A DNA stretch of 64,000 nt, from positions 1 through 64,000 of the forward strand of contig JABLXH010000004.1 of NCBI GenBank assembly GCA_013178155.1, read 5' to 3'. This DNA is from Armatimonadota bacterium. GTDB lineage: Bacteria; Armatimonadota; Zipacnadia; Zipacnadales; UBA11051. Under the pieces are notes generated by a model, which ran no database searches, was not told the origin of the DNA, and saw only the letters and a list, made by a program, of their open reading frames with translations. The position numbers were made by a program, and so were the translations under genes. Below are positions 17,325 to 26,071 of this stretch, in pieces (position 1 is the first letter of the stretch; every line of letters begins with the position of its first letter).

Positions 17325-19441
17325 TGCTGCTCCTTGCTACGGCCGGGCTGGCCAGCATTGCCGGACTGGTCAACGGCGACGACCGCATAGGCGCTTTCGG
17401 GGGCGGGATGGCGGTCTATCAGGTGAGTTGCCACCGTCGAGCCGATCTGCACTCCATCGCGAAAGACCCGGTAATAGCACAGGTCTGAGCCTGGACTGGG
17501 GTCCCAGGCGACCTGGACGGTGCCATCGGCCTGGCGGGTTGCCCGCACCCCGGCCACAGCCGCCGGGGCAGTGTCGTCGTATGCCGTCGTGTATACGGTG
17601 ATGCTCAATGGAGCGATGGTGTCCTCCAGCGCGCCGGCGTCCAGCGCGACCACCCGCTCGGGCCCCTGCAGGTCAGCAAAGGGGTGCTGAGGGATGTTCG
17701 CGACCGTGTAAACGTACTTGCGGAAGGGCTTGGCAAGGTCGGCACCGGCAAGCGAGAGCCGCAAGGGGGTTTCCGTGGAGTTGCGATTGACCACCGCGAT
17801 GCTCCAGGCGCCGCCTCCACGCTCCTGCTGGATGGCGGCGACGTGCAGGCGAGGGTCCTCGGACTGTACCCGCACGGCGCGGGCGGGACCCCGCATGAAC
17901 TTGGTCAGCAGCCCGTACCCGTAGTAATGGTCGCGGGTGCTGAAGTCATCGCCGCTCCACTTGAACGTCCCCCACTTGTTGATGTAGCCCTTGACGTAAT
18001 CGTCCGGCAAATCCATGAAGGTCCAGTAGCCCATGCCGTAGACGCCGCTGTTGATGGCCGCGACCACCGCATCGGCCAACTGGAGGGCCACGTAGGGTTC
18101 CTGGGGCGTACCCCACCATATGCAGACATCCCGCTTGACACCGTCCACCACACTCCCGTCCTGCTTGCAGCCGAACTCGCCGAGGATGAAGTCCTTTCCC
18201 TTCTGCCGGGCGAGGTCGGTCGCCCACTGCAGTTTGCCCCGGAACCACTCGTAGAACCGCTCGTCGTCGGGGTTATGCTCGGCAAAGTAGTGGTGTCCCC
18301 CGTAGATCGCGGTGATGTCGTCCATGTTGGCGGCGGCCCATTCCAGCGTCCACCAGTAGTTGACCGGCGCCGCGTCGGTGGCCAGCAAGCCGATGTCCAG
18401 GCCGCGGGCCGCGAGCTCCTCGTGGAGGCACTGATGGTAGTCGCGGAAGGTGGGCAGATCGTCGGCCATGCTCCCCCAGGAACCGAGGGTTAGCTCGTTG
18501 CTCATGCAGTACCACCGCACGTTGTCCAGGCCCTTCTCGCGCACCAGGTACTCCAGGTTGTCCACGGCCTTGCGGGCATAGGCGCGCCGGGCCTCACCGG
18601 GATCGGTCACCTCCGGGTTCCAGGTGGCGATGTAGATCTCGGTCCCGGTGTCGTGCATGTACTGCACGTGGCGGGCAATCCTCTCCCAAAGCGTGCGGTC
18701 CCAGCCCTGCTGGTCGTTGAGCCGGGCGAAGGAGGGGTTCAGCTCCCGCCAACGCTTGATGACGACCTCGTCGAGCTGCTCCTGAGTGTAGTCGAAGATG
18801 TGGTGGAAGGCGTGGAAGCCCACGCCCCGGAAGCGCGGCTGCACCGTCTGGTCGGCGTGGATGGTCACCATGCGCGTCTTCCCCTCCAGGTCTGGCCACG
18901 GCTCGGGGCGGGCCGTGCGGACGATCTCGGGGTCGGACCACCAGGCTGTCCCTTCGGCGTGCAGGACCAGCACCAGCCGAAGGGCCACGGTTCCCTCGGA
19001 CGCCCGTCCCTCGACCCACAGGCGTTCCCACCCGTAGCGCCCGTTGTTAGGCCCAAGCTTGTTATGGAAAACGCCTGTTCGCTGCCCATTGGCATCCAGG
19101 GTCTCCAGCGCCACGTAGGCGCCACTGCCGTCGGGCGGGATGCCCTCCGTCCGCACCCACGCGGCGGCGCGGAACTCATCATTGGCGCGGATATCCTCCC
19201 GCACCGTGTAGCCGAGGCTTTGATACCGCAGCTCCGTACCCGGCGCGATGTGCACCCGGGCCGTGGGGCGCCCCTCGCGGGTCACGGCCTCATCCAGAGC
19301 GAACTCCGCCGGACCGCGACGCTCCCAACCCGCCAGGTCGGCCTGCCAGGGCGCCGGGGTCAGCAAAACCCTCACGCCCTCCTGGGCGTTGGCCGCCCCG
19401 AGGCAACACAGCAGGGCCATGATTACGAGAGCTACCTGCAT
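17321..19441 (-). CDS. Secreted clan-A-like glycosidase with fibronectin type III tail
   Basis: The 706-aa protein starts with a signal peptide (residues 1-19, ending A-A-N-A). A beta-sandwich of about 160 residues precedes a TIM barrel from about 190. The barrel has the clan GH-A pair Y-C-M-S-N-E-L (acid/base Glu316) and I-L-G-E-F-G (nucleophile Glu422), followed by a beta domain and a fibronectin type III module at about 605-690. The frame is open for a further 135 codons upstream, but that stretch is shadow sequence of the HEAT-repeat gene. ATG 19441 has GGGAGG 10 bases upstream, and ATG 19450 is possible. Family resemblance is to GH39/GH30/GH5-like enzymes; the substrate is undetermined. 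Confidence 0.78.
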   Translation of the reverse strand: MQVALVIMALLCCLGAANAQEGVRVLLTPAPWQADLAGWERRGPAEFALDEAVTREGRPTARVHIAPGTELRYQSLGYTVREDIRANDEFRAAAWVRTEGIPPDGSGAYVALETLDANGQRTGVFHNKLGPNNGRYGWERLWVEGRASEGTVALRLVLVLHAEGTAWWSDPEIVRTARPEPWPDLEGKTRMVTIHADQTVQPRFRGVGFHAFHHIFDYTQEQLDEVVIKRWRELNPSFARLNDQQGWDRTLWERIARHVQYMHDTGTEIYIATWNPEVTDPGEARRAYARKAVDNLEYLVREKGLDNVRWYCMSNELTLGSWGSMADDLPTFRDYHQCLHEELAARGLDIGLLATDAAPVNYWWTLEWAAANMDDITAIYGGHHYFAEHNPDDERFYEWFRGKLQWATDLARQKGKDFILGEFGCKQDGSVVDGVKRDVCIWWGTPQEPYVALQLADAVVAAINSGVYGMGYWTFMDLPDDYVKGYINKWGTFKWSGDDFSTRDHYYGYGLLTKFMRGPARAVRVQSEDPRLHVAAIQQERGGGAWSIAVVNRNSTETPLRLSLAGADLAKPFRKYVYTVANIPQHPFADLQGPERVVALDAGALEDTIAPLSITVYTTAYDDTAPAAVAGVRATRQADGTVQVAWDPSPGSDLCYYRVFRDGVQIGSTVATHLIDRHPAPESAYAVVAVDQSGNAGQPGRSKEQQ

Positions 19442-19496
19442 CCGTGGCATGCCTCCCATCACCGGGCTTGCCGAGCGTCCTGGCCCCGGGGCACGC

Positions 19497-21641
19497 CTAC
19501 CACCTGGGTCGCGCAGCGTGGGCCTGGGCGTCCTCCTCCGGGGTCGTCGAGACGTAGGCGTCGGGCAACTGCCTGATGTACAGCACCTGCCAGGCCAGGT
19601 CAGCCAGGCGGCGGTCGCGGCGCTGGTCCATGGCCGCTCGCACTGCCGCCTCGCCCTCTGGGCCGAACTGCAGCAGCAGGTTGCCGATGTCGCGCCAGGC
19701 CCAGTCACGGTCCGTGCGGCGCGATCGGTCGCCGAACTGGCCGAACAGCGCCGTGAGCCGCTCCAGAGCCTCCTGGCGCATGTCCGGCAGCGACGTGGCC
19801 CCCGCCACCAGGCCGCCCAACCGCCGTGCCGCCACGATCTGCACATGCTCCGCCCGGTCGTCCAGGGCTGCCAGCAGCATCTCCAGCACGTCCCGCTCCC
19901 CGCCCCGATCGGCGAGTGCCGACAGGGCCAGCTCGCGCACTCTCTCGTCGCGGTCGGCTTTCAGGGCTTGCTGGAGCGCGGCCTGAACCGCGGGGTCCGC
20001 ACCCAGGCCAGCGTCGCGCAGGACCTGGACCGCCAGGCGGCGGTTCTCGGGGCTCCTGTCCTTCAGCCGGGCTACCAGGGACTGCGTCGCTGCCGGGTCG
20101 AAGGCGCCCGCCGCGGCCAGCTTCTTTACGGTCGGCGGCGCGGCGACGTACTGGAACTGCCAAGTGGCCTCGGGACCAAATAAGGCCTCCAGGAGCAGCC
20201 GCAGACTGTCCGGGCCGTGGACATGGCTAAGCTCGATGGTAGCCTGGATACGTACGGCGTTCTCGGGGTCGTCAAGGGCAGCCTCGATAGCCGGCACAGC
20301 CTCGGGCTGCCTGGTGGATCCGAGGGCTCTCACGGCCAGGATCCGGCAGTAGACGTCCCTGTCGCGGGTGGCGGCTGCCAGGTCGGCGATGGGCACCGCC
20401 TGACGCCCCACTGCCGCCAGCCAAAGCACCCGCCGCCGAGCCTGCGCGTCGTCGCTGCGCAGGTTCTCCAGGGGCTGCTCGGGCGTCCGCTCGAACGGTT
20501 CGCCCCAGGCGGGCGCGGCGGCAAAGTCAAAGCCGCTTTCCACGTCGTCTTTGCCGGGAAACACCAGCCGGGTGACGCCGGGCGCGGCCAGGTCACCCTT
20601 GCTCCTGAACTGGGTGACCCGGACCTTCGTCCCAGCGCACGCCGCCAGGACGTCCCGCGTGGTGCGGTCCGAGTCCTTGCCGAACGGTCCGATCACCAGC
20701 TCGTCCACGAGCCCATCGCCGGCCCAGCGCTCCCAGTCAAGGTAGATATGTCCGGCCGTGACCACGGGACCAGCGTTGGTGTTCCAGATGCTGGCAGCAT
20801 GCGTGTCGTCCGGGTTCAGATAAACAGCCAGCTCCTTGCGGTGGCGGGCCAGCGCGCCCTTCAGCTCACGGAGGAACGCCGTGACGTATTCTCCCTTCAG
20901 CCGGGCCCAGGCCTCGCGGTCGAACTCCTGGGTGCGGATGTCCACCCCATAGCGCCGCCGGAACTCCCGGACGATCGGGTCGCTGTAGCCAAACTCGTCG
21001 GGATAGCGAAGGGACATGTTCTCGACATAGGTATAAAGGACCAGGCCATCGTAGCCGTAGCGGAGGACGTGCTCGGTCAGCTCCTGCACGGCAGCCCGGC
21101 GCACCTCGGGGTAGGCGAACTCCAGCAGTCCGCCCTGGTGGCGCGTGCCATAGCGGTTCACCGGGGCGTACTCGGGCTGCCTGGCCCGGAGGCGGTGCTC
21201 GCTGACATAGGGAAGCATCCCCATGCCCCCGGCATCAGGCTGCGACCCCCAGTCGAAAAGCCCGGTAACCATCATGATCTGCATGCTCTGGCGGTGGGCG
21301 GCCTCCACCGCAATGCGGTTCGTCCCGACCTCATAGTTCAGGTGCTTGACCCACTGCCACCAGTCGTAGACCATCCGGTTCTCCGGGCGGAAGACATGGT
21401 TCTCCAACCACTGCTCGTCCTGTTGTCCGCGCCAGAAGACGCGCGAGGCCCAGAGGTTGTTCCTGTAGGACTCCATGGCCGCTTCGACCGTGGCGCGCGA
21501 GTCCAGCGGCTCCGTCCAGTCCACCAGCCACTGGCTGTCCCCCACGGTCACGTAGACGGTGTGCTCGGGGCGGGGCTGGGCAGCCGCTGCCGTGATGAGC
21601 AGCAGGCCTGCCAGGGCGGTTGAGCTTAGCCATTCGGGCAT
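19497..21641 (-). CDS. Secreted TIM-barrel protein fused to HEAT repeats
   Basis: The 714-aa protein has a signal peptide (residues about 5-21). Residues about 25-385 form a glycosidase-like barrel similar to GHL10/GH42-type proteins (R-Y-G-Y-D-G-L-V-L-Y-T-Y, then an A-V-Y-L-N-P-D strand). Residues about 395-690 are a run of HEAT-like repeats with the recurring pattern R-x-x-A-(V/A)-R-x-L-G. HEAT repeats usually bind protein partners, and their fusion to an exported sugar-hydrolase-like barrel is unusual. ATG 21641 lies 5 bases after GGGAGG in a palindromic GGAGGCCTCC. The gene precedes the GH-A enzyme at 19441 by 55 bases, which suggests a common transcript and perhaps a complex. Confidence 0.72.
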   Translation of the reverse strand: MPEWLSSTALAGLLLITAAAAQPRPEHTVYVTVGDSQWLVDWTEPLDSRATVEAAMESYRNNLWASRVFWRGQQDEQWLENHVFRPENRMVYDWWQWVKHLNYEVGTNRIAVEAAHRQSMQIMMVTGLFDWGSQPDAGGMGMLPYVSEHRLRARQPEYAPVNRYGTRHQGGLLEFAYPEVRRAAVQELTEHVLRYGYDGLVLYTYVENMSLRYPDEFGYSDPIVREFRRRYGVDIRTQEFDREAWARLKGEYVTAFLRELKGALARHRKELAVYLNPDDTHAASIWNTNAGPVVTAGHIYLDWERWAGDGLVDELVIGPFGKDSDRTTRDVLAACAGTKVRVTQFRSKGDLAAPGVTRLVFPGKDDVESGFDFAAAPAWGEPFERTPEQPLENLRSDDAQARRRVLWLAAVGRQAVPIADLAAATRDRDVYCRILAVRALGSTRQPEAVPAIEAALDDPENAVRIQATIELSHVHGPDSLRLLLEALFGPEATWQFQYVAAPPTVKKLAAAGAFDPAATQSLVARLKDRSPENRRLAVQVLRDAGLGADPAVQAALQQALKADRDERVRELALSALADRGGERDVLEMLLAALDDRAEHVQIVAARRLGGLVAGATSLPDMRQEALERLTALFGQFGDRSRRTDRDWAWRDIGNLLLQFGPEGEAAVRAAMDQRRDRRLADLAWQVLYIRQLPDAYVSTTPEEDAQAHAARPRW

Positions 21642-21724
21642 GGAGGCCTCCCTCGGCGCGGGCCAGGTCGTGCGGTCACAGGATGAGTCTTCGTCAGGGG
21701 GTGGGTCGGAGACCTGCCGGGAGC

Positions 21725-22879
21725 CTACGCAGTCAGCATGCGCAACGCCAGGACCTCTGCCGCGAGGCGCACATTCGCGTTCTGGCGGAGCTGTCTCCTC
21801 AACTCCTCAATATGGAGCACTACTTTCCGACAGGCGGCGGGGCTGTAGAGCGGAGCCTGGTGCTGCAGTTCGGCCAGATGGTCCTGGTTGATGATCTGCG
21901 GCGCACCAGGGTCGGCCCCGGCCAGCGCCAGGTCGCGAAACCAACTGGATAGCACGTCCAGGATCTCCGGAAAGACGGTCCGCAGCACCCGGTCGCGGGC
22001 CTGCTTGAGCGCTTTTTCGGCCACCTCCTTGTCGGTGGCCGTAGCCTGCCACCACCGCTCGACCGTCCCCACAATTTGCTCGCCCAGTCTGAGGCACTCC
22101 ACCTGCTCCATGGTCTTCAGGCCCAGGCACCAGCCGATGACCTCCTCGCGCAGCTCCAGTACCTTAGGGTGCTGCAGCAGACGGTACGCCCAGCCGACGC
22201 GCCCGCCGCACAGGCCCGCGACGGTGCGAACCTGCGCCGCCTCGGCCTGCGGGAAGCGCCGGGCCAGAAAGCTCTCGCAGGTCGCCAAAGGGACCGGGTG
22301 GAAGTTGACGACCTGGCAACGAGAGACGATGGTGGGGAGGAGCCGAGATGGGTGGGCAGTGGTAAGGACAAGGGTAGTGCTCCCCGGCGGCTCCTCAAGG
22401 GTCTTAAGCAGGCGGTTGGCCGCCTCCTTGTTCATGGCTTCGGCGGAGGTGATGACGTAGACCTTCCGGCGAGCGCGGGACAGCTTGAGACTGGCGCTGG
22501 CGACCAGTCCCTCGATCCGCCCGGTCGTGATCAGCGAGCCTTCGATCTCCAGCAGTGCCTCGTCCTCGCCGGTATCGTCATCGTCACCGTCGCCACGCCC
22601 TGCAAGACCGGTCATGGGCCGCAACAGCCGGAAATCCGGATGGTTCTCCACCTCGATGCCATGGCAGTTGCGGCACTCATCGCAGCACTCGACCTCTGCC
22701 TCATCGGCGAAGGTGGCATGGCGCTGGCAGTTGAGCACTTTGGCGAACTGGATGGCAGTGAGGGTCTTGCCGACGTTTGGGGGACCGACAAAGAGATAGG
22801 CGTGGTGGACGCGGCCCGTCGCCACGGCTCGTCGCAGAACCCGCAGGGGGGCTTCATGCCCGACAATCTCAGCCAGCAT
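21725..22879 (-). CDS. holB: DNA polymerase III subunit delta'
   Basis: The 384-aa clamp-loader AAA+ protein has Walker A G-P-P-N-V-G-K-T (residues 32-39), a cysteine-rich zinc module just after it (C-x-x-H-...-E-C-C-x-x-C-x-x-C-H), sensor/arginine-finger motif S-R-C within the T-I-V-S-R-C-Q segment, and the E-P-P-G-S-T-T loop typical of delta'/gamma subunits. The long open frame upstream is shadow; ATG 22879 gives the normal N-terminus, has GGGAG 4 bases before it, and overlaps the end of tmk by 11 bases. The tmk-holB pairing is common in bacteria and supports the call. Confidence 0.93.
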   Translation of the reverse strand: MLAEIVGHEAPLRVLRRAVATGRVHHAYLFVGPPNVGKTLTAIQFAKVLNCQRHATFADEAEVECCDECRNCHGIEVENHPDFRLLRPMTGLAGRGDGDDDDTGEDEALLEIEGSLITTGRIEGLVASASLKLSRARRKVYVITSAEAMNKEAANRLLKTLEEPPGSTTLVLTTAHPSRLLPTIVSRCQVVNFHPVPLATCESFLARRFPQAEAAQVRTVAGLCGGRVGWAYRLLQHPKVLELREEVIGWCLGLKTMEQVECLRLGEQIVGTVERWWQATATDKEVAEKALKQARDRVLRTVFPEILDVLSSWFRDLALAGADPGAPQIINQDHLAELQHQAPLYSPAACRKVVLHIEELRRQLRQNANVRLAAEVLALRMLTA

Positions 22880-23498
22880 CGCGCTCCCACACCAACTCCA
22901 GGATGCGTGCGGCGAGCACACCGGGATCGAGGTCTGCGTCCAGGACCACCGCGCGGTCTCCCAGCCGCGCCGCGTACTCCAGGAAGCCCTCGCGGACGGC
23001 CTGGTGGAAATCCAGAGACTTCTGCTCGATGCGGTCAGCCCGGTCGCCCTGCTTGCGGCGGCGACCAACTCCCGGGTCCACGTCGAGGATGATCAGCAGA
23101 TCGGGCTGCAGACCGCCCGTGGCCACGTCATTCAGCCGTGTTACCGTCTCCGGCCCGACGCCGCCTGCGTATCCCTGGTAGACGTACGTTGAGGAAGCGA
23201 AGCGGTCACAGATGACGACCTTGCCTGCTTCCAGGGCCGGGCGCACCACCTCCAGCACGTGCTGGGCCCGGGCCGCGCAGAACAGGAAGGTTTCGGTCAG
23301 CTCGTGCATGTCCGAGTAGGCGGGGTCGAGCAGCAGACCGCGTACCGCCTCGCCGACAGCGGTGCCACCGGGCTCGTAAGTCAGCACCACGGGGACACCC
23401 TGGGCTTCCAGCGCCTGCGCCAGGAGTTCAGCCTGAGTGCTCTTGCCACACCCCTCGACGCCGTCCAAGACAATGAAACGGGCTGCAGGCAGGTTCAT
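22869..23498 (-). CDS. tmk: Thymidylate kinase
   Basis: The 209-aa dTMP kinase phosphorylates dTMP to dTDP for DNA synthesis. The P-loop G-V-E-G-C-G-K-S-T lies at residues 13-21. Next come E-P-G-G-T (substrate loop), C-D-R-F-A-S-S-T-Y-V-Y-Q-G (DRX motif) and a basic lid R-R-K-Q-G-D-R-A-D-R-I-E. The length is normal. Its ATG overlaps the TGA of the R3H ATPase (ATGA), and its own end overlaps holB, so the three genes form one tightly coupled operon. Confidence 0.97.
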   Translation of the reverse strand: MNLPAARFIVLDGVEGCGKSTQAELLAQALEAQGVPVVLTYEPGGTAVGEAVRGLLLDPAYSDMHELTETFLFCAARAQHVLEVVRPALEAGKVVICDRFASSTYVYQGYAGGVGPETVTRLNDVATGGLQPDLLIILDVDPGVGRRRKQGDRADRIEQKSLDFHQAVREGFLEYAARLGDRAVVLDADLDPGVLAARILELVWERDAG

Positions 23499-25030
23499 TG
23501 CGGGAGGATCATCACCCTTCGTCGGGGCTCCTTGCCAATGCTGGTAGAGCGGAAGTTGTGGCGTGCCACAAGCTCATGCTGCATCCGCCGGATATAGGCA
23601 TTCTGCGGCATGAGCTCTACCGAGCAGTTCTCCTGCTCGACACGCTTGAGCGCCTCCTCCGCCTCCCGGAGCGCGAAATCCTCGCGAGCAGAGTCGGACG
23701 TGGTGAAGAGCTTGCGCAGGGCCTCGTAGATCTGGCTGTAGGTGTTGCTGCGGGGTAGCTCGATCTGGGCCCCGGGCCTGGCCCGCTCCACCACGTCCTT
23801 GGAGCCCGCCTGCAAGGCGACGATCATGTCCGCCTCCGCCACGTCCTTGACGATGGTCGCGGCGGCCCGCATCTCGCGCAACGCCTTCTCCACCTTCCGG
23901 CGGGTCAACCCCTTCACGTAAAGCCGCGAGGGGGCCTTGCGGGGCCGGCGGCTGGCAATCTCAGCCTGCAGGCGCTCCAGTTCATCCCCGCCCTCCAGCT
24001 CCTCCTCGACCCCCTCCACTACCTCCTGCTGGATGATCTCATAGCCGCCCTCGGGCTTGCGAACGCGCACCTCGGAACGAACGGTCTGGCCCTGCAGGAG
24101 AGCGTCCACCGTCTCAGCCACGTCGTGGTGAATGGCGAGGGTGTTGATGTCCCGAATCTCGATCACGGTGTCGAAGGTCGGCGGAGCCTTACGCTCCAGG
24201 ACGGTCTTTTGCGTGCCCCGGCGCCGGGCCTCCTCGTCGCCGAGGGTCACGGCCTGGATGCCCCCGATGAGGTCGGCCAGGGTGGGGTTGGACATCAGAT
24301 TGCCCAGGTCGTTGCCGTGGGCGGTGCCGATGAGTTGCACGCCACGCTCGGCGATGGTCCGGGCCGCAAAGGCATCGGCGGCCGTACCGATCTCGTCAAT
24401 GATGATGACCTCGGGGTTGTGGTTCTCCACCGCCTCGATCATCACATCGTGCTGTTCCTCGGTGTTGGGCACCTGCATCCGTCGGGCGCGCCCGATGGCC
24501 GGGTGGGGGATGTCGCCGTCCCCGGCAATCTCGTTGTTGGTGTCCACGACGATGACCCGCTTTTGGAAATCATCGGCCAGGACGCGGGCCACTTCGCGCA
24601 GCTTGGTGGTCTTCCCCACCCCCGGCCGCCCCAGCAGCAGCGTGTTGGCCCCGCTCTCGACCACGTCGCGAATGCTGTCAATGGTGCCGTAGATGGCTCG
24701 TCCCAGGCGGCATGTCAACCCCACAACCGTGCCCAGCCGATTCCTGATGGCCGAAATGCGGTGCAACGTCCGCTCGATGCCGGCCCGATTGTCGCGGTCA
24801 AACTGCCCGACGCGCGCCACCACATACCCAATGTCCTGCAGGTCAGCCGCCTCATCGCAAAGCACCAGACTGCCGTCGGCAAACCGCGCCTCGATGGGCC
24901 GCCCCAGGTCAATGACAACCTCCACCAGGTCATGGAGGTTCGGGTGTTCGCGGAGCCTGGCCTGGACCACCGGCGGCATCATCGGCAAGAAAAGGTCAAT
25001 ATTGTCTATAATCGTCTGGTTTGGGTCCAT
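23495..25030 (-). CDS. AAA ATPase with C-terminal R3H domain (Ycf45/SpoIIIAA-like)
   Basis: The 511-aa protein has a SpoIIIAA-like secretion-type ATPase core with Walker A L-L-G-R-P-G-V-G-K-T-T (near residue 140), V-V-D-T-N-N-E-I-A-G-D and a Walker B I-I-I-D-E-I-G-T. A coiled, acidic linker follows. The C-terminal R3H module has R-R-M-Q-H-E-L-V-A and R-x-S-T-S-I-G-x-E-P-x-R-R-V, a single-stranded nucleic acid binding motif. This architecture is that of the conserved Ycf45-like family, whose role is unknown. It heads the tmk-holB operon behind a near-consensus promoter. GAGG lies 4 bases after-spaced from its ATG. Confidence 0.92.
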   Translation of the reverse strand: MDPNQTIIDNIDLFLPMMPPVVQARLREHPNLHDLVEVVIDLGRPIEARFADGSLVLCDEAADLQDIGYVVARVGQFDRDNRAGIERTLHRISAIRNRLGTVVGLTCRLGRAIYGTIDSIRDVVESGANTLLLGRPGVGKTTKLREVARVLADDFQKRVIVVDTNNEIAGDGDIPHPAIGRARRMQVPNTEEQHDVMIEAVENHNPEVIIIDEIGTAADAFAARTIAERGVQLIGTAHGNDLGNLMSNPTLADLIGGIQAVTLGDEEARRRGTQKTVLERKAPPTFDTVIEIRDINTLAIHHDVAETVDALLQGQTVRSEVRVRKPEGGYEIIQQEVVEGVEEELEGGDELERLQAEIASRRPRKAPSRLYVKGLTRRKVEKALREMRAAATIVKDVAEADMIVALQAGSKDVVERARPGAQIELPRSNTYSQIYEALRKLFTTSDSAREDFALREAEEALKRVEQENCSVELMPQNAYIRRMQHELVARHNFRSTSIGKEPRRRVMILPQ

Positions 25031-25087
25031 GGCGCCTCATTCCCGCAACGCTGCGTCTGCTGCGTCGCAGCCTCCTTCCCGACGACT

Positions 25088-25116
25088 AGTGTAGCTGTGG
25101 CGAAAGGGGGTGTCAA
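25088..25116 (-). promoter_or_regulatory. Sigma-70-type promoter for R3H ATPase-tmk-holB
   Basis: On the minus strand TTGACA (25111-25116) is followed after exactly 17 bases by TACACT (25088-25093). It lies about 60 bases before the R3H ATPase start, leaving a leader of roughly 50 bases. Confidence 0.8.
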
Positions 25117-25181
25117 GGAAGCGCCCAGGACACTGAGCCAGGGGCGGCTGGCGGTGGCGCTAGGGCCGAGGTCGCCACCTG

Positions 25182-25210
25182 TTGCCGCGGTGCGAGGAGG
25201 CTGGTAGAAT
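25182..25210 (+). promoter_or_regulatory. Promoter for the small kinase gene, probably leaderless
   Basis: TTGCCG (25182-25187), a 17-base spacer and TAGAAT (25205-25210) end only 8 bases before the ATG at 25219. Transcription would start at or within a base or two of the start codon, and there is no usefully placed Shine-Dalgarno. Confidence 0.55.
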
Positions 25211-25218
25211 GGTAGGCC

Positions 25219-25911
25219 ATGGCCGGACCATCACGTCGGGAAGTGCCGCAGCTAACCGTTCGGACGCTCCGGGAAGGTCGTGGGTCACGACCCGAGGTGC
25301 GTCTGTTGGTGCACGAGTCCCGGCGGGTAGTGCTCAAGGACTATAGTGTGGGGAACCGCACCCTCAGATTGCTGGGGCTCTTGCTGCTGGGACGCGAGCG
25401 GGGTGCATACCAGCGCCTGGCAGGCCTCGCGGGCATTCCGGAGTGCGTGGGACAACTCGACCGCTACGCCCTGCTTGTGGAGTACGTGGATGGTGTCCCC
25501 GCCTCTGAAGCCCCCCTAGAACTGCTCACACCGGCCTTCTTTGAGCGGCTTGAGGGGCTGATTGCGGCGATGCATGCTCGCGGTGTGGTGCACGGGGACC
25601 TCAAGCGCCTGGACAACATCCTGGTAACGCCAGCCGGGGACCCGGCGCTGATTGATTTCTCGGCGGCTTTCTGGCACGGCAGCAATCCGATCGCGGCCCT
25701 GGTCTTTGGCTTCCTGTGGGACGATGACATCCGTGCGATCTACAAGCTCAAGTCACGCCGGGTGCCCGAGCTTCTGACCGGTTCCGAGAGGGCTTTCCTG
25801 CAGCGCCGTTCGCTCGTGGAGCGCTGGTTCCGGTGGGTGCGGGAGTACTTCCGCAGGCCCGTGCAGCGACTCGCTGGCAGCGAACTGGAGGACACGATCT
25901 CCCGTCTCTAG
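25219..25911 (+). CDS. Small protein-kinase-fold protein (RIO/lipopolysaccharide-kinase-like)
   Basis: The 230-aa protein has a minimal eukaryotic-type kinase fold: V-V-L-K-D-Y (ATP-binding Lys), catalytic loop H-G-D-L-K-R-L-D-N at about residues 129-137, and D-F-S in place of DFG at about 149-151. It lacks extra domains and membrane segments. The HGDLK-x-x-N loop and short lobe fit RIO or KdkA/WaaP-type sugar kinases rather than Ser/Thr signalling kinases. It is divergent from the R3H ATPase and has its own promoter. The substrate (lipid-linked sugar, protein or small molecule) cannot be told. Confidence 0.75.
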   Translation: MAGPSRREVPQLTVRTLREGRGSRPEVRLLVHESRRVVLKDYSVGNRTLRLLGLLLLGRERGAYQRLAGLAGIPECVGQLDRYALLVEYVDGVPASEAPLELLTPAFFERLEGLIAAMHARGVVHGDLKRLDNILVTPAGDPALIDFSAAFWHGSNPIAALVFGFLWDDDIRAIYKLKSRRVPELLTGSERAFLQRRSLVERWFRWVREYFRRPVQRLAGSELEDTISRL

Positions 25912-25994
25912 ACCACAAAGCTGGGCAGTTCGCACCACAGGTCTGCGAAGGCCGCTGTTAAGGCCACTATGAGTTAGCCCAGGGTGCACACTGG

Positions 25995-26021
25995 GGAACA
26001 AACCAGGCGTCGGCGGGTGTT
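25995..26021 (+). promoter_or_regulatory. Possible ECF-type promoter upstream of the sigma factor
   Basis: GGAAC (25995-25999), 17 bases, then GTGTT (26017-26021) resembles the GGAAC/CGTT layout of ECF sigma promoters and lies 50 bases before the sigma gene, so autoregulation is possible. The -10 half is only a partial match. Confidence 0.3.
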
Positions 26022-26071
26022 AGCCCGATAGGAACAGACACCATGCCGCCGCCGCGAAGGCGGGTTGGGCG

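Noticed and set aside
19442-19846. N-terminal extension of the GH-A protein with FnIII tail
   Set aside because: The extension is Arg/Cys-rich and antisense-like shadow of the HEAT-repeat gene; the signal peptide begins at 19441 after a Shine-Dalgarno.
22880-23068. N-terminal extension of holB
   Set aside because: It lies inside tmk in another frame; the clamp-loader N-terminus begins at 22879.
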